DNA of 64,000 nucleotides from Oreocharis arfaki (GCA_013398015.1 VZRR01014165.1:3328048-3392047); one strand, 5' to 3'. Positions 47,074 to 61,029 are shown, counted from the stretch's first letter. Program-made: numbers and translations. Notes: generated by a model from the letters alone, not told the origin.

Positions 47074-48092
47074 AAAATCCAAAGATGCAACCCTCTTCAT
47101 TTCATTCCTCTTCTGAAAGGAGACAGAAAGAACACAGATGTGTAAAGTAAAATTAAACTAGTGAATGTTTAAGTAATAGTCAGCATTAAAGGACTTTGAG
47201 GTGAAAGTCAAAATAGCTGTGCTGTGCTTTGTGATACTGTGCACATGGTATGTTTATTCAGTCCATAATCGGTGTTGTCCACCCACGCATAACTTGTATT
47301 TACTGCTGTGTTCATACCACTGAGATATTTATGAACAACCCTTGTCTATGACAGTAGTCCACAGGAGACAGTCTCAGACATGATATTCAGGATTCCCATT
47401 GTGCCAGGATAGCTCTTTCTCCCACTCCTATGTGTGCTATATTCACAGCAGGACTAAGAGCACTGATTTCGACAAGAATCTGCTCTGGAATACCTTGCTG
47501 CAGAAAATGGAAAAAATTATCCATCTTGGCCAGGTATTATGTGCCCAAGAACAGCATTGCTGGGAAGAAAATTGTGACCTGCCCAAGCAGCTGCTTAATA
47601 CAGTCTGGCTTCATAGCCACCTTTATTTATCAGTTTTAACCTTAAGTGAAGATGGGAGAATCTGCTCTGAAATTGCTGAGGTGCAAATGCATCTTCCCCT
47701 TTGTTGACTCCTGTAGACCTGGTAACTTCTGGTAGAAGGGCAGAGTGAGAAGTTGAGCATAATTTCTCAACTAAGTATAATATTTCAATTTCTGAGTATG
47801 CAGTTCTTCACCAAGGTTTCCTGAAGCTTGCCAATCAAATTTAAATTGCTGCATTTTTTACTGAGGCTTTTTGTATGCAGATACTTCTATGACACTAGTT
47901 TTGTGTCGAAGAATTTGTACATCAGTCTCTCACACAGATGTGTTAGAAGTAGAAGAGAGAAAATTCTGAGGATTTTGGCCATCTTTTTGACTAGTTTTAG
48001 TTCTTTATTTCAAAGCGGCCACATATTAATTTTCTTTTCAGTAGTAAAGACAATTTTCTTCCTCAGCGAGGATGTGTTTAGCAAAGAAAGCT

Positions 48093-48098
48093 AATAAA
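48093..48098 (+). terminator. Possible proximal polyadenylation signal
   Basis: AATAAA within GCTAATAAAAATG, about 1.0 kb after the stop codon. A canonical hexamer, but the downstream sequence is not strongly GT-rich. Use is unproven. Confidence 0.3.
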
Positions 48099-49281
48099 AA
48101 TGTAAAGGGGAAATTTCTTGCAAATTGATTTTTCATTTTTGTTAACTACCTTCACAAAATTTTTTTTAAAGGCACTTTTAATTGAATATTTTTAGCAGTC
48201 TTGTCAGTTTTCTCACCAATGCTGCTGATTTGCCTTTCTGTCTGAAGGGAAATCTGGACCTTTACTTATCCTGTGGTTTCAAAGTGTTTTTTGGGATTTG
48301 TTTTTTTTATGTATCCTTTGACAGAAAAAGGCACGTGCTGGTAAATTACCAGGTTGCCACCTAAAACTTGGCAAATAATCATAGAGTGTTACTGATTTTG
48401 GATGAACAAAAAAATCTTAATAGCTTTTTCACAGAAAAACATGCAGTTGATGTGGTGTACAAGTTTGTGAACCCAAAGAAGAAGAAGTATGGTCTCCAAA
48501 TCTATTCCTGAGTTTTAATGGCATGTGTACAATTCTGATTTCCCCTATCCTAGGAGTTACTGTGAAGTGTCACACTGGTAACCTCAAGAGCACTGTTCTT
48601 GCAGTGTCTTTGTGTTTCAGGAAGGCATTCCACTGGCCTTTTTGCAGATACCTGGTTGGTTTTAGTCCTCTTATGTCATCTGGATTTCTGCCTTGGAGCT
48701 CACAAAGTTCACCTTTCTCACAGAGCCAAAGATTTTTCAGGTTTTTGTATATGCACATACATGTGTTCGCACTTGTGAATACACACAGAGGTATCTATGT
48801 TTACGTGTATGAGATCTCACCAATGTGAACTCCTAGTGCAAACTCTTACCACTAAATTTAAATTCTGTTGTGCTCAGTTTATTTCCTCACTTCATATATT
48901 ATTTCACTGATTGAAAAATCTATGTATGTGACAAAAAGACCAAAAGCCATTTCAAGGTCTTTTGCATTGTTATAGGTAATATAATCCAGGCATCAGGAAT
49001 GATTTTTCTCCAGAGCCCAAAGCATGTCAGGGGAAGTTATCTTAATTCCTGTATTTGGAAGTAGCAAATGTTTTGTAAGAGTTGTACAAAAGTTGTCTGG
49101 ATTTTTTTTTTTTCCTCTCCCAACCCCCATATTCCTTTCTTCCCTTTTTTTTTTTTTAAGGTTGGTTTTCAGCGTTGTTTTAGACAAAAATTTGAAACAA
49201 TTCTCTGGGTGTAACACCTTCCCCTTAACACAGCAATAATATACTTGTACAGATTTACTTATAAAATTGAAATGTCAAGGA

Positions 49282-49287
49282 AATAAA
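49282..49287 (+). terminator. Possible internal polyadenylation signal
   Basis: AATAAA within GGAAATAAAATGC, about 2.2 kb after the stop codon. Use is unproven. Confidence 0.3.
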
Positions 49288-50448
49288 ATGCTAAAAGCAG
49301 TGCCTCACGACTAAATTTTGCTCACCAAGAAGAATTTCAGGGCATGAGGATACAGTATAGTATAGTAAAGTGTTTCTGTACATTGAGAAAGATGTTGAAG
49401 GTATTGTAAATGTACAAAACCATACATTTAAAAAAAACCTACAACACAACCAACAAAAAACACCACAGGAACAGCCATCTTTTAACAGATTTATTCAGAA
49501 TGCTGTATTTTATTAAGTTAGTGAAGTGCTTTTTCATTTCATTTACTTTTGTGGAGAAAGGCAGAAGTTTGTGCCATTCACAAAGCTTACAATTATTCAG
49601 AAATTTAAGTAGACAACAGTTGCACTGAAAATTGTTTTTATAAATGGAATCTTGTTTTCAGACTGGATCAAATATGTTGTGTAACTATTGATTGGTGTTA
49701 CATTAAGGAAGAAATGTTTTTTTTAGCCTTTGAGGAAAGTAGCATAGTTTCCGAATTTTTGTGAGAGAAGTGTTATAAAATACTTCATTTTTACAAGCGA
49801 CAGAATCAAACCAGTTTTCTATACAAATTGTTTTAAATTTGTTCTGAATGACTTGACTTTTCTCCTTCTGTATGAAATTAGGAAAGCATTAAACTAGCCT
49901 GGCAAAATTATTACCATTTAATACTTGGAATAATCTTTGAAAACCTTACTCTCACTATATCTAACTGGTGCTGTCTGCCATATTAGTGAGAAAGCTGTTC
50001 TTTGCTAATGCAAGTCTTAAATTACACTTTTACTGAGTTTGCTTAAAACTCCTGACCACAAATACAGAAATGTAAGTGAAAACTGTAAAAACATGAAGGG
50101 CCACATTCTGGTCCCTTTAAAGCAGACAACTCTGCTTTATAAACAAACATAATAAGATAGACTTTGTTTCATCTTGCGTTTTTTCTGTATGGGAAACTCT
50201 GAAAAAAATTTTATGTTGGGGAAAATATGTCCTAGGATGTTATTGTTTCAGAAATCACCCGAACACTTCATAAATACATTGGTGTTCTAAAAAATGGAAG
50301 CGTTGTGATGTTTTGTAAGATTCTGTAGAAAAGGCACTTTGAGAAATAGACCCTCTGTGAAGCAACAGTTAGAACTGGCCATATTTAAAACTAGTTTAAA
50401 CATTCAGAACGGGTGCATAAATAATACAAAGTATGCATAAAGCCTTAA

Positions 50449-50454
50449 AATAAA
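50449..50454 (+). terminator. Possible internal polyadenylation signal
   Basis: AATAAA within CTTAAAATAAAAACC, about 3.4 kb after the stop codon. Use is unproven. Confidence 0.3.
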
Positions 50455-51285
50455 AACCAAACAAAACTCAAACCCGTACTCTAAAATCAAGGAGGATTTG
50501 CTGTCTCAAAACAAGGATGTGAAAAGGTGGCTCAGAGGATGTACATGAACGCATTTTCTGTAGTGTCTTTAATCTTGAGTTTTCAAAGATTGCGTAAGCT
50601 TTTTAGAAAAAAGCCAACCAAAACCCACATTCCGAGACTAATGAGGTCTCTCAAAATGGTATCGTATTTTAAATGTTACATTTTCTAATGTAACTTTGTC
50701 TGGGACCTTTTCTATGAAGGGCAACACATTGTTGGAGATGGGAACACAGTGAGTAGTAAACACCAGCGCAAACCCCTGTAGTTCTAGACAGTTGATTTGC
50801 AAAGAGAAATACCAAGATTCAGGAATGATTTTTATTGTAAGAATTTTGGCTTTTCAGCAAGAGCCACTACTGTCAAGCATTTACTGTACTTGAGCTCTGA
50901 AGAGGCAGGTACAGAGCCCAGCCACTGTAGTCACTTTATTTTGTACCATCTTTGTACATTCCTGTTGTATAGCTGGTGTTGTAGATTTAGAGGGCCTTTG
51001 TTCTAATGTCTGAATAGTATTTAATACTAAAATTTATTATAATTTGCTGGAACTGCTGCTTATTTGTGCAGTGTTACAGTAATTCACAGCCCAGTTAGTG
51101 ATGCAATTGTATACCAAAAGCAGTTTGAATAACTAAATGTTTATGTAACTGTACTCATGAATATGAAGGTCTTGTACTGTATAATGGTGACAAGTTTTGC
51201 CATTTTAGTAGTTTAACTATATTCAGTTTTTGGATTACGAACTCCAGGTTGCACTAAATTTGTCCTTGTTTTAGCAGTGGCTTGA

Positions 51286-51291
51286 AATAAA
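51286..51291 (+). terminator. AKAP11: Main AKAP11 polyadenylation signal
   Basis: AATAAA within CTTGAAATAAAACAC. It is followed about 20 bases later by a likely cleavage site (GGCTTCA) and then by the GT-rich GAGTGCTGTTGTTTCTTGT, the classic arrangement. It is the best signal downstream of the stop codon. Confidence 0.75.
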
Positions 51292-54200
51292 ACACATTTC
51301 ACTGGCTTCAAGAGTGCTGTTGTTTCTTGTAAATTCATGGCATACTTTTTCAGCAAACACAGCTAAGACTGGTCCTTGTCGGTGGCTATGTGAAGGCACT
51401 TGGGGAAGGGTATAGTAAACAGTGCATCAGTAGATGGCATACTTCTTAACAGAGTTAAATTGGAGTCCTGCAAGGTGTGAGGACACTGCTTTATTGTCTT
51501 TGGGTTGAAAGGTAAACCCACAGTTCCACTGACATGCAGTAAAGTATCACATGGACTCTACTCACAGCACAAGTGGGATGTAAGAACCAGTCAGCTTCAT
51601 CTTACCTGGAAGCTGGGTTAGTAAGATTGCCTTGATATTTCCATGTGGACTGAGGTTGGACTTTGGCACTCTGTCCGGTGTTTGGGAAACTAGCTTAGAA
51701 CTCGGCTTTAGTCTTCTGGACAAATGCAAGAATACTCTGCTGATGAAAATGTATGAAACAGGACATTTCACAGGCTTCTTCAAAATTCTCAAGTGTTTTG
51801 GTATCTTGCGAAATCCACTAAACAGCTTATGGTCATGTACCCCAAAACAGTAATGCTGAGCAGAGATGAGGTGCACAGGTACCATTTCTAGATTTAGAAG
51901 TACTGCTGTTGCAAATAGCTGCAATAGTCCTAATGTCTTTTGATGTATAAGTTGTGAATCTACTAATTGCAGCTGGGTTTAATTTCAAGGATTAGGAAAT
52001 TTTTTGCTGAAGTTACTTTAAAACCAGTAAGCATGAGTAATTCTCCTTGATTATTTTTGTAATGGTTGTTTAAAGGAGGTTTCTTTAGTATTTTGAGATT
52101 GCTTCCAAAAGGAGCATTCTTTTGTTTCATTACTATATCTGTTTCAAAGATTTTTTTGTTTGGGTAATGCCTCATGGTCAATCACGTGGAAAATACATGT
52201 TAACTGAAGCAAGTAAATAACTTCTTATTCAAATACTGTATGTCCAAAAACAAAAGACAAGTAGTGAGCTGGAAACAAAGAAAAGATTTTCATGAAGGGA
52301 AAGAAGACATTCATGTGGAAGATAAATCTGAGCTTTTTTCTTCCTGCCTTGGACTTTATTTTTCTTTCGTTCAGCAGTCTGGTTCTGGCTGGCTTTATTC
52401 AACCACAAGACAGTATCCATGCACTTTGTTTAACCTTGGTGTATTAAATTGAGAGTTAAGTCTCCAGCTAGTCCGTAGTCTTCATCCAACATGTGTGCTA
52501 CTCCATCTCTTGCTGCTGATGGTCAGACCTTTCTCTCAGTCCCTAGCCTAAGCTTCTGGTGTGACTGAATTCCATGCTGGCTGTTGCTACGAGCCTCCAA
52601 TTGGAAGGTGGCTACGGAAAGTGAGTCATGCCAAGGCTGCAGAAATGTACCCAGATCACTGCCCTTACTGGTTATTGAGCACCATATTAATCAAATGCTG
52701 TCTCTTTCCCCTGCTGTTGAGGCAAACCATGAAGCGTGTGACTGCTTGTGGCAGGGGAACCAACAGTGACAAGCATGAGGCCGTGTCTGTGGTCAGGGTA
52801 CTGGCTATCTAGTCCATGACCACACAACACCTTTCCACAGAAATTACAAAAACTGAAATTAGGACCTTTATGTAGTCAGGACATACAGTCTGCATTGCCT
52901 TTGTCCCTCTGAAAATTGCTTCTGCTTGTGGGACTGTGAGGGAGCTTTGTGTGCATTTACTTGGGATGGTTTGTTTGTTTTTAATTAAGAAAGGGCAAAA
53001 GAGAACACTTGTGCAACTCATTTGGCTTAGTTTTTTGAAATTCCAGTGCTTCAACCAGGAATAAGATGAATATTGAGTAAAGAAAGGGTGTGATAATGTG
53101 GTATTTCTTTCTGCTATTTGCCCACTTAATGCTGATCTCTAATTTTGTGCAGCCTACACCTCATTTGACTTCTAAGTTAAATCGGAGGCTCTTCCTACAC
53201 TTTCCTTGTGGCTGTTCCTGTTTCTACTTTTTTCCTGACCATTGTCAAGCCTCGTAGTGCAGCTGTCGTCTTCAGCTTCTCTTTTGACCCTGCTCTGTTG
53301 TCCTGATGTGACTTCTGGCCTTCTCATTCTTGTCTGGTGGAAGTGGTTAAAAACCAGCAAGGGGAGTCTTCGCTGTGAGCTCTGGAATAAGGCTTGCCTA
53401 CCAGAAATCATCAAGCAGTGAAGAAGAGCTAAACTTGCTTTTGGCTGAGTTTTGCACTCCTGTAGGAAAGTAATCTGTGGTTGCTTTGGTTTGGAACCCA
53501 ATTTACTGCTTGCAAAACCCTTGGATTTTATGCTGATCTAAAAGTAACTTTTAAGCTGATACTGAGGTATAATGCAACTCTAACATACTCCGTAATTCGT
53601 GCTGCTGTATGTGCAGTGTGCTGCTGGTTAGCTTCCAGACACAGGGCAGAATTCAGTCCTTTTGAAAGCTGGCAAAACCCCAGTTGTCTCACCCGGTTGC
53701 ATCAGGTCTCAATTTAGAGAGACAGTAACCTTTAACAGCAAATAGTGAAGACCCAGGAAGGTCATGTTTTCGTATTATTGCCCCATAGTATGCTGCTGTG
53801 AACAGATACTGCAACTGGATTGATTAACCACACAAAATCAGACATGAGGCTACAAAAATGCTAATGATATGGACAGAAATACAGCAAAGAACCGTCTGCT
53901 TCTGCTGGAAGTTGTAGTTCAGAGGAGACGCATGATGTTTCTGTAGGAAATGAGAATATGGCTCGGTGGAAACTGAGTTGTAAAAGCAGAGAAATTATGT
54001 CAAGAGAAACGGCAATACTCAGGTGTCCTGTTGAACTCTTTACACTATGTTATGCAGTATGTATCAGAGAGTTAGAGTTCACAGCTAAATCCATTAAAAG
54101 GCACTGGGAATAGGAGAGCATCCAAGCTAACTGTTGCAGCACTGTGAGATGCCTAACTAGTATTTCTGTGGTAACAGACCATACACGTTTTTCATTCTTT

Positions 54201-54795
54201 TAGCTTAAGAGGTTCAGAACTTGACTTGCGTCCTAATTTATTGCTGTAAACCATGATGTGAATATTGTATCGTCAGGGCAATCAGAGTCTTCAAAGGGTT
54301 AAGCCTGAGACATCCTGACAAGCCTAGTATATGCTGGCATCTTCAACAAAACCTCTTTTCCTGTGACTGCCTGAGAAAATAAAGAGGTGGGTGTTGGAAA
54401 TTCCCCAAGGAGTCCTCATCGGTATGGTCACAGTGCTCTTGAGAGGCCCCTAGAGACATGGTTTCAGAAAATTTGGTAATTTTTGTTTAAAATTATCTTG
54501 TGAGATTTTTTTCATCTTCTGCAAGTGTTGGAACAGCACTGTTTATGGAATATGCCCAGCTCGTAGTCTGCGTTTTTAAAATACGACAGACTTTTTCTCG
54601 TGTATTAGCTTGCCACCACTGTTAAGAAAAAATAAGTACTTTAAAAAGTCATCCTTCCTGCTGCCATCCAAATTACACTGGATGAGTGATTTAGATTAAT
54701 TAGGGAAATAACCATTAATCTGAATACATGGCAGCAATGAGAAGGTTAGTTTTTTCCATCGTTCATTTTCAATTTTCTTTCTTAAAAAGTAAACA

Positions 54796-54817
54796 TTTTT
54801 CAGTAATTACTGAAAAA
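54796..54817. repeat. Perfect 22-bp palindrome
   Basis: The half-site TTTTTCAGTAA is followed at once by its exact reverse complement TTACTGAAAAA, with no spacer. The centre, TAATTA, is a homeodomain-type core. Function is unknown. Confidence 0.8.
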
Positions 54818-55128
54818 CTTCAGGAAGTGCAATAAAGTAAAAACTCATGAAATTGTATCTAATTAAAAAGGAGAAAGTGAAAGAGAATGAACTGTGGTCA
54901 CAACACAGTCTTGACCCTGGAGCTCACTTAATTTGAACTTAAATTAATTTCCTACCAACTGTCTTTTGTTTGCAACTCAAATGTTCAAACACTGTAGTAT
55001 CCTAAATTCAATATCTGTTTTTAAATGTGGAGTTTCTACAGTCTTGGGATGTTGAGAAGAGTAAAGATTGCAATGGTTTTCTTTCTTTTTGGTTGTAGTG
55101 TCCTTACTGGGTGGGACTTTTTAACTTT

Positions 55129-55164
55129 TAACTAACTGAGAAGTCCACCTTCTCAGTCTAGTAA
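55129..55164. repeat. Hairpin with a 9-bp perfect stem
   Basis: ACTGAGAAG at 55135-55143 and CTTCTCAGT at 55149-55157 flank a five-base loop. Pairing continues outward for about six more pairs if a C at 58 and an A at 30 are bulged. Function is unknown. Confidence 0.65.
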
Positions 55165-55642
55165 CTTTTAGCAGGGATGTGGATTGCATTGACCCCACAT
55201 GGCATGCTTGGCACCTATTCCATGGAATTTTGCTTCCCTGACTTGGTTTTGATACTACTCTCTGCTCCAAAAATGTCTACCAACCTAAGGTCATATGCTG
55301 CAGACACTTCATTGACCCCAAAGAAGGTTTGATACCCTCAAAGAAGGTGAAATCTGTTGGAAAGAGTCAGTCTGTAAAATGGAACAATGATCCTGGGCTT
55401 TTCTGAAGAGTTTTGGACATTCACAATGACTCCTTGTATTTGCCAAATCCCACAATAGTTAGCATTTTTATTACTCTCCCAAACATGATCAAACAACTAT
55501 TTTACAATTTCAGATACATTCCTGTAATAAAGCTTGAAAACTGTGGGCCTTTTCGGGCAAATCTGGAAATCACTCAGGGACTGTCCCAAACTGGTTGCAT
55601 GTAGAAAAATCCTCATAATTTGGAAGTTAATAACTTTCTAAG

Positions 55643-56111
55643 TTCAGCTCTGGGGTCCCCAACATAAAAACATGGACCTCCTGGAGTAGGTGCAGAGGAG
55701 GCCACTAACATGATCAGATGGCTGGAGCACCTCTCCTGTGAAGACAGACTGAGGGAGCTGTAGCTGTTCAGCCTGGAGAAGAGGAGGCTCTGGGGAGGCC
55801 TTACAGCACCTTCCAGTACCTAAAGAGGGGCTGCAAGAGAGCTGGGAGGGTAGGGGGTGCTTTTTACAAGGGTATGTAGCAATAGGAAAAAAGGCTTTAA
55901 ACAAAAAAGAGGAGAGGTTGAATCAGATATTCAGAAGAAATTTTTCACTGTGAGAGTGGTGAGGCACTGGAACAGGTTGCCCCATCCTTGGAATTGTTCA
56001 AGGCCAGGCTGAGCAACCTGGTCCAGTGGAAGGTGTTCCTACCCACGGCAGACGGGTTGAAACTGCACGAGTTTTAAGGTCCCTTGCAACCCAAACCATC
56101 CTATCATTCTA
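55643..56111 (+). mobile_element. CR1 LINE 3' end, 5'-truncated
   Basis: Typical CR1 3' region in the forward direction: GGAGCACCTCTCCTGTGAAG, then TTCAGCCTGGAGAAGAGGAG, then GGCACTGGAACAGGTTGCC. It ends in CAACCCAAACCATCCTATCATTCTA at about 56111. It has no coding capacity. Confidence 0.93.
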
Positions 56112-59100
56112 AGTACGTGACTGGTTTTTTGACCTTTCCATAGGGAGTCAAAAGGATGAAATGTCTCTCCCTGTTCTAGATGAAAACTCACCTTCAAGGC
56201 AGTAGCAAACTCATGTCTGTGTAAAAGTCTAGGAATTCCCAAAGATAGCACTAGAAATGCAAGGATCTAATGTTCCACATGATACTATCCCTCTTTGTTT
56301 TGTTTTTCCAAGGGCATGACTTTGTAATAAAAAACACAACAGCATTCATTAAGATGCATGATGTTTATAACACTGTGATTGCCTGGAATAAGGGAATTCT
56401 CTGCTCAGCTCTGACATGGGGCTTCTGGAAGTTCTTCTGGGTTGGTCTCCTGTCTTACTCTTCTTTGTTTCTCATTTTGTGAAGCTGACTGACACTTCCT
56501 GCCCTTTGCCCAGGGAGATGGTGGGAATTGTCTCCCTCTCTCCTCTATGTGAACAAGAAGTCTCCTGCCAAGCTGTATTTGATTGATGAGGCTCCAGGGA
56601 AAGAGATCAGTGGCAGAGGATGATGTGTGGCAGATGGATGTTAACAGGCATGTTAGGTGGTCATGTGTTAATTTCGGTGCAGAGAGCTAAATCAACAGCT
56701 AATTAAGCACCCCTTGAGAAGACCTGAAGCCACCATTTCAGAACAGCAGTCCTTTCCCATTGAGAATGTATTGGTCATGGGTTGACGTGACTGAAAATTG
56801 CAGCTTAAAAGGTAAAAATGTTCTTTGAGTTATATTTGAAAGAAATAAAAAATACTTCTCGTAGAGTTACATAAATTACTGGGTATTTCCTCTTGGTGTA
56901 CGGGAGTTCAGACTGAAAATGCTCCTTGTTAGCCTTAAAATGTGTTCTGATGCCTGCAGCCCCTCCAGAGAATGGTTCTTCATATGCTGTATTTACAGCT
57001 GAGCAGAAGAGAGGCCTCTGGGAGGATACTGAAGCACACATAATGGCAACAAGGCGATAAAACCATCTTGGCTGTGCTACTCACCTGACAAGCACCGTGC
57101 TCGCAAGAAAGCCACAAACATATTTTGAAGAAAGCAGCATAACCACTCTCCTGCTGGTGGTTTGGTGAACCTCACGGGCAGCCCACAGTCGGATGTCAGC
57201 CATACTTTCCAAGCAGCAGCAGGGCTGGTCAGTGGTTTGACATCAAATGCAGCCAGGCTTGTGCTTCGGCTCCAGGTAACGCCACCACAACCTGTTTAGA
57301 ATGTTTGCTCTGTTTATGGTTAGCGATGGATGTTTTGGCTGGGCTGGACCATCAGAAGCACCTTCACGATGAGCTACTTTGCGCAAATTGCCCCGGTCGT
57401 GGTGTTTCTGGCTGAATCTCGCGTAAATGCTAAATGCTTGAATTTTCACCCTCAAAGAAATACAGAGCTTTGATGCTATGGGCTTGCATGGTAGCAAACC
57501 TTGCCAGGTTTTCAGGCAAGGCCAGTATGTTAAATTATAGTAAATGTAGTGCATGCTTCTCTCTGTAGCTTGATAGCTGTAATTTGTTAGCTAGAAATGC
57601 ACTATTACATACATACTGAGGTTTTGTGGATTTCCTGGCTTCGTTGTTACAATGAGGACAAGTGATTAATCATGTAACATGTCTGGTGACGAGCAAGTAC
57701 ATCCGGTCCAGTTTTTATTGCTGTTTTATATTACTCCCTTCTTCTGTACATCTCTAGCTTACATGTAGTTTTATATCAGTTCTTCTGCTCAGCTTTAATC
57801 TTTGTACTAATCACTGACAGTTTCAATAGCCTTTTAAGGAAAAGAATGACACAAAAATAAGACTTTTAAATGCGAAATAAAATTGTCTATACTCAGTTCT
57901 TTTTTTTTTTTGGGGGGGATACATTCTCTTAGTAGGTAAGAAGTTTCAAATGGTCATGTCTCTTACATTAAGGATGAACATGCAACTCTGGAAGCTGAAT
58001 GTAGTTGTGAGTTTTGACATCTTATGAAATAAATCTTTCCTATGAAATGTTTCCTTACATGTGAACTGTATCTGTGAGATAGATGCATCTTTATTTTCAG
58101 CAGCCTTAAGTGATCTTCCACATATTCCACCTGCCTCCCACCCTCACTTGACCAAAAACACTGTCAGAGAGACTCAGCATCAGCAATATCCCATAAGCAA
58201 CATTCTGGGACCATTTAGAGGATATTGGCTCATTTTTAGTTCTTTACATTTTTGTGCATCTCCTTTTAATAGCTTTGCTCTGCAAATTACAGTAAAACCT
58301 GGCTCATAACTGACTTTACTTTAAAAAATCTTTGCTTTGCTTTAAAGCCCTGTCACCTTTCTCCTCACCACAGTAGGAGTGGCAATTCCAGATTATAGGA
58401 AGTTTGTTATGGTTTTGTGATTTCAGTGTTAGAGTTAAAGTAAATGCAGATTTACCCAGCTGTGAAGATGACAGAGGTGGGTTTCTGCAAAGGGGATTTT
58501 CCCATTTGATAAGTGTTGCAAGAGAGTGAGAACAGCAGCTGGCCAAGAGGTGAATGAGGTTACCCACAGGCACCAGTGGTGCACCCAGTATGGCTCAGTT
58601 GCTGAACTGTGGGTATATGGGTCAGCGAAAAGACAGAGATTACTGGAAAAATAAAGAGGTGTTGGAGCTGGGCAATTCTAAGTAGCAGCAAAAATAGGCA
58701 ACATAACGTGTTGGAGTTGAAATGCAGAACATGAAGCCAGACAATTTTGCTGTAAGGTGAGTGCTCGATAATAAATCTTTGGAGAACGGCATGGATCTCT
58801 TAGCTTGTGTATGTGCACCTCCAGCCAGTGTGCAACCAAAGAAGAAAACATCACACTTTGCAGAACCAGAAATAAAAGTCCAGATAGAGGTAAAACTACA
58901 GGTCTAGTGAAGCCCAATAGTAACAGATTTTCGAAGATGGGTGTGCTTACTTATGTCATTAAATTTGGCATTGTCTACCTTATGCCTGTCTGCTTGTTCC
59001 TCCAATTGCCTATAAACATAAGCTCATGTATAGCTGAACACCTGAACTGCTATGAATGTGCAAATACCCAGGTTTAAGCCCAGCAGAAGATGTGTACATG

Positions 59101-61029
59101 GTATAAACAGAGTTCTGCCTATCTAAATCTAGGGTCCGGACTCTGCTGCTGGAAGTTCATCAGTCCACAGTTTTTAGCTCTCTAGAGAATGTGCTCAGTG
59201 TCACCAATCCCAGCTTTTGGTAGGGTTTTTTAGATGGAGAGAGAAGGAAGATAAACAGTGTTCTCAAGTTTGCAGTTTCACAAAGCTTTTGAGTTACTTG
59301 GAGAGATGCATTTGTGTAGACATCACAGATGGCTGCAGTCTAAGGATTTTAATGCTGAAAATCCTGGTCCTAGTTTCCAATTAGGCAATTATTTAAACTG
59401 TAATTCATAGTTATTGGAAAATCTTTTAAGACTGATGGCATTATGTAAATACAGGAAGATTTTTGGAAGTAAAAGAATCATATGGGAAGATGACACCTTT
59501 GTTATTGACTGTTGCTAGAAACATAGAATGAATCTGACGAGGCTTGTTATTCCTGTGGCTACTCTTGCCTTGAGCTTTTATAAAAGCCAATTCATCTGAA
59601 AATTCAAGATGACTTATGGATGGCTGAGGTGGAGACATCCAGTGTCCTTACTACTTTACAGTGAGGTAATTTTCTACAGAAACTTCTACATACCCTCCAA
59701 GGTCTGGCCTCTGTAAAAGGGGTCAGTAAAATGCATTTGTCAAAATGAATGCCTGTCTGGAAAATTGCCTCTTTGATACACTAATGGGTAAGAATCAAGA
59801 GGAAAATAAATAGCTAGGACTCCTTACTGGGTTATTGGCTTTTTTGAGGTTTCAGAGTCAGAAATAAACACGTGGTGGTGTCATTAGGTTTATTTTATGA
59901 GACCAAAAAATTATTATCAGAATTTAAAAGCAGTGTGTTTATGTAGACAAAATCTATTTCTTCTGTTAAGGGCTAATTTTACAGCACTTAATATTTGCTT
60001 CCCAGAAATATGCAGGACAATGTCCTTGGCCTCTGTATAAAAATCAGTATTTGAATATACAGTAGCACGTACTGCTGCATGCTGAAAATGGTCTTATCAG
60101 CCCATTAGGGGAATACAGATGTCTCTTAGCCCAAAGCCCACTGCTGACTATCTCTGTTGGTTTGTCTGTCCTCAGGTATGAAGGCAGCTTGAGACCATTG
60201 ATGGACAGGCTGAGGACCTGCCATGAGTCCAGTTCAGACATGTGCCCACTGCAAACTTCTGCAGTGAACCTCTGAAGGGCTGAGAGGATGAAATATCTGA
60301 TCTGCTGATAGATATCTTTATTTTCTAATGACATCTCTCCTCCATTCCTTTTGGCATGGCTGACAGCATAAAGCTCCAGCCAATGAATAATCAGGCCAAG
60401 ATCTGTATGCTAAGGTGGACATGGAAAGACATTTTCCAGAGCATTTAAGGCTCAATTGCAGGAATGGGCCTGAGACCCCCTTTTGGCAGCTCTAATATAA
60501 CTGTTTATGCATCTTCTCCAAAGCAGCTTAAATGAGACGTGTAAAATGCATAAGCAGGCCTGGAAGGGAGGCCAAGACATTCGCTGTCTTTAGGGAAGAA
60601 GCCAATTTATAGCACTACAGTCAGAATGCTCCTCTTATTTCTATTGTTCCCTCTGACATTCACAGGGTGTTTTGCAGCAAGGCTTGGTTAGAACTATGAA
60701 GTCAAATTTTGCTGTAGCAGTGATGAGCAACTCTTGTAGTGCAAGTGCCTTGGTGGCTTAAACCCCCCTCAGAAGACACAGGCACAGTGGCAAGTGTATC
60801 CTTTTGGGAGCAATGTTCCTACCAAGAAGCAAGTATGTGAACAGCAAGAGGTGTCTCAGCTGTCTCAGGATCTCCTGTGAGTCCACATCCTTCAGACATT
60901 GCTTGAGCAGAATGGTACTAGCCCCCCTAGTGAATTTAATAACGTTCTGAATCCCTTCCCTCTCCAGTCTGGAATTGCAGCAGAGATTTGGGGTATAGCT
61001 GAGACCCCAAGCATAAAACCTGCAATGTG
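56112..61029. other. Downstream intergenic DNA
   Basis: No coding exon, RNA gene or definite transposon was recognised. The last about 200 bases before 61030 may be a more diverged part of the adjoining CR1 piece. Confidence 0.6.

Larger units (their letters stand above)
47074..51310 (+). other. AKAP11: AKAP11 3' UTR
   Basis: About 4.2 kb of AT-rich sequence with no splice-supported coding frame, ending shortly after AATAAA at 51286. A long 3' UTR of about this size fits the mammalian transcript as I remember it. It contains scattered ATTTA motifs, T-rich tracts near 49104 and 49147, and earlier AATAAA hexamers at 48093, 49282 and 50449 that could give shorter transcripts. Confidence 0.8.
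51311..55642. other. Downstream intergenic DNA
   Basis: AT-rich, with no coding exon or transposon recognised. It contains a perfect 22-bp palindrome at 54796-54817 and a hairpin at 55129-55164. Confidence 0.6.

Noticed and set aside
47399..47707. 102-codon frame after the AKAP11 stop
   Set aside because: It lies in the 3' UTR and has no homology or start-site support.
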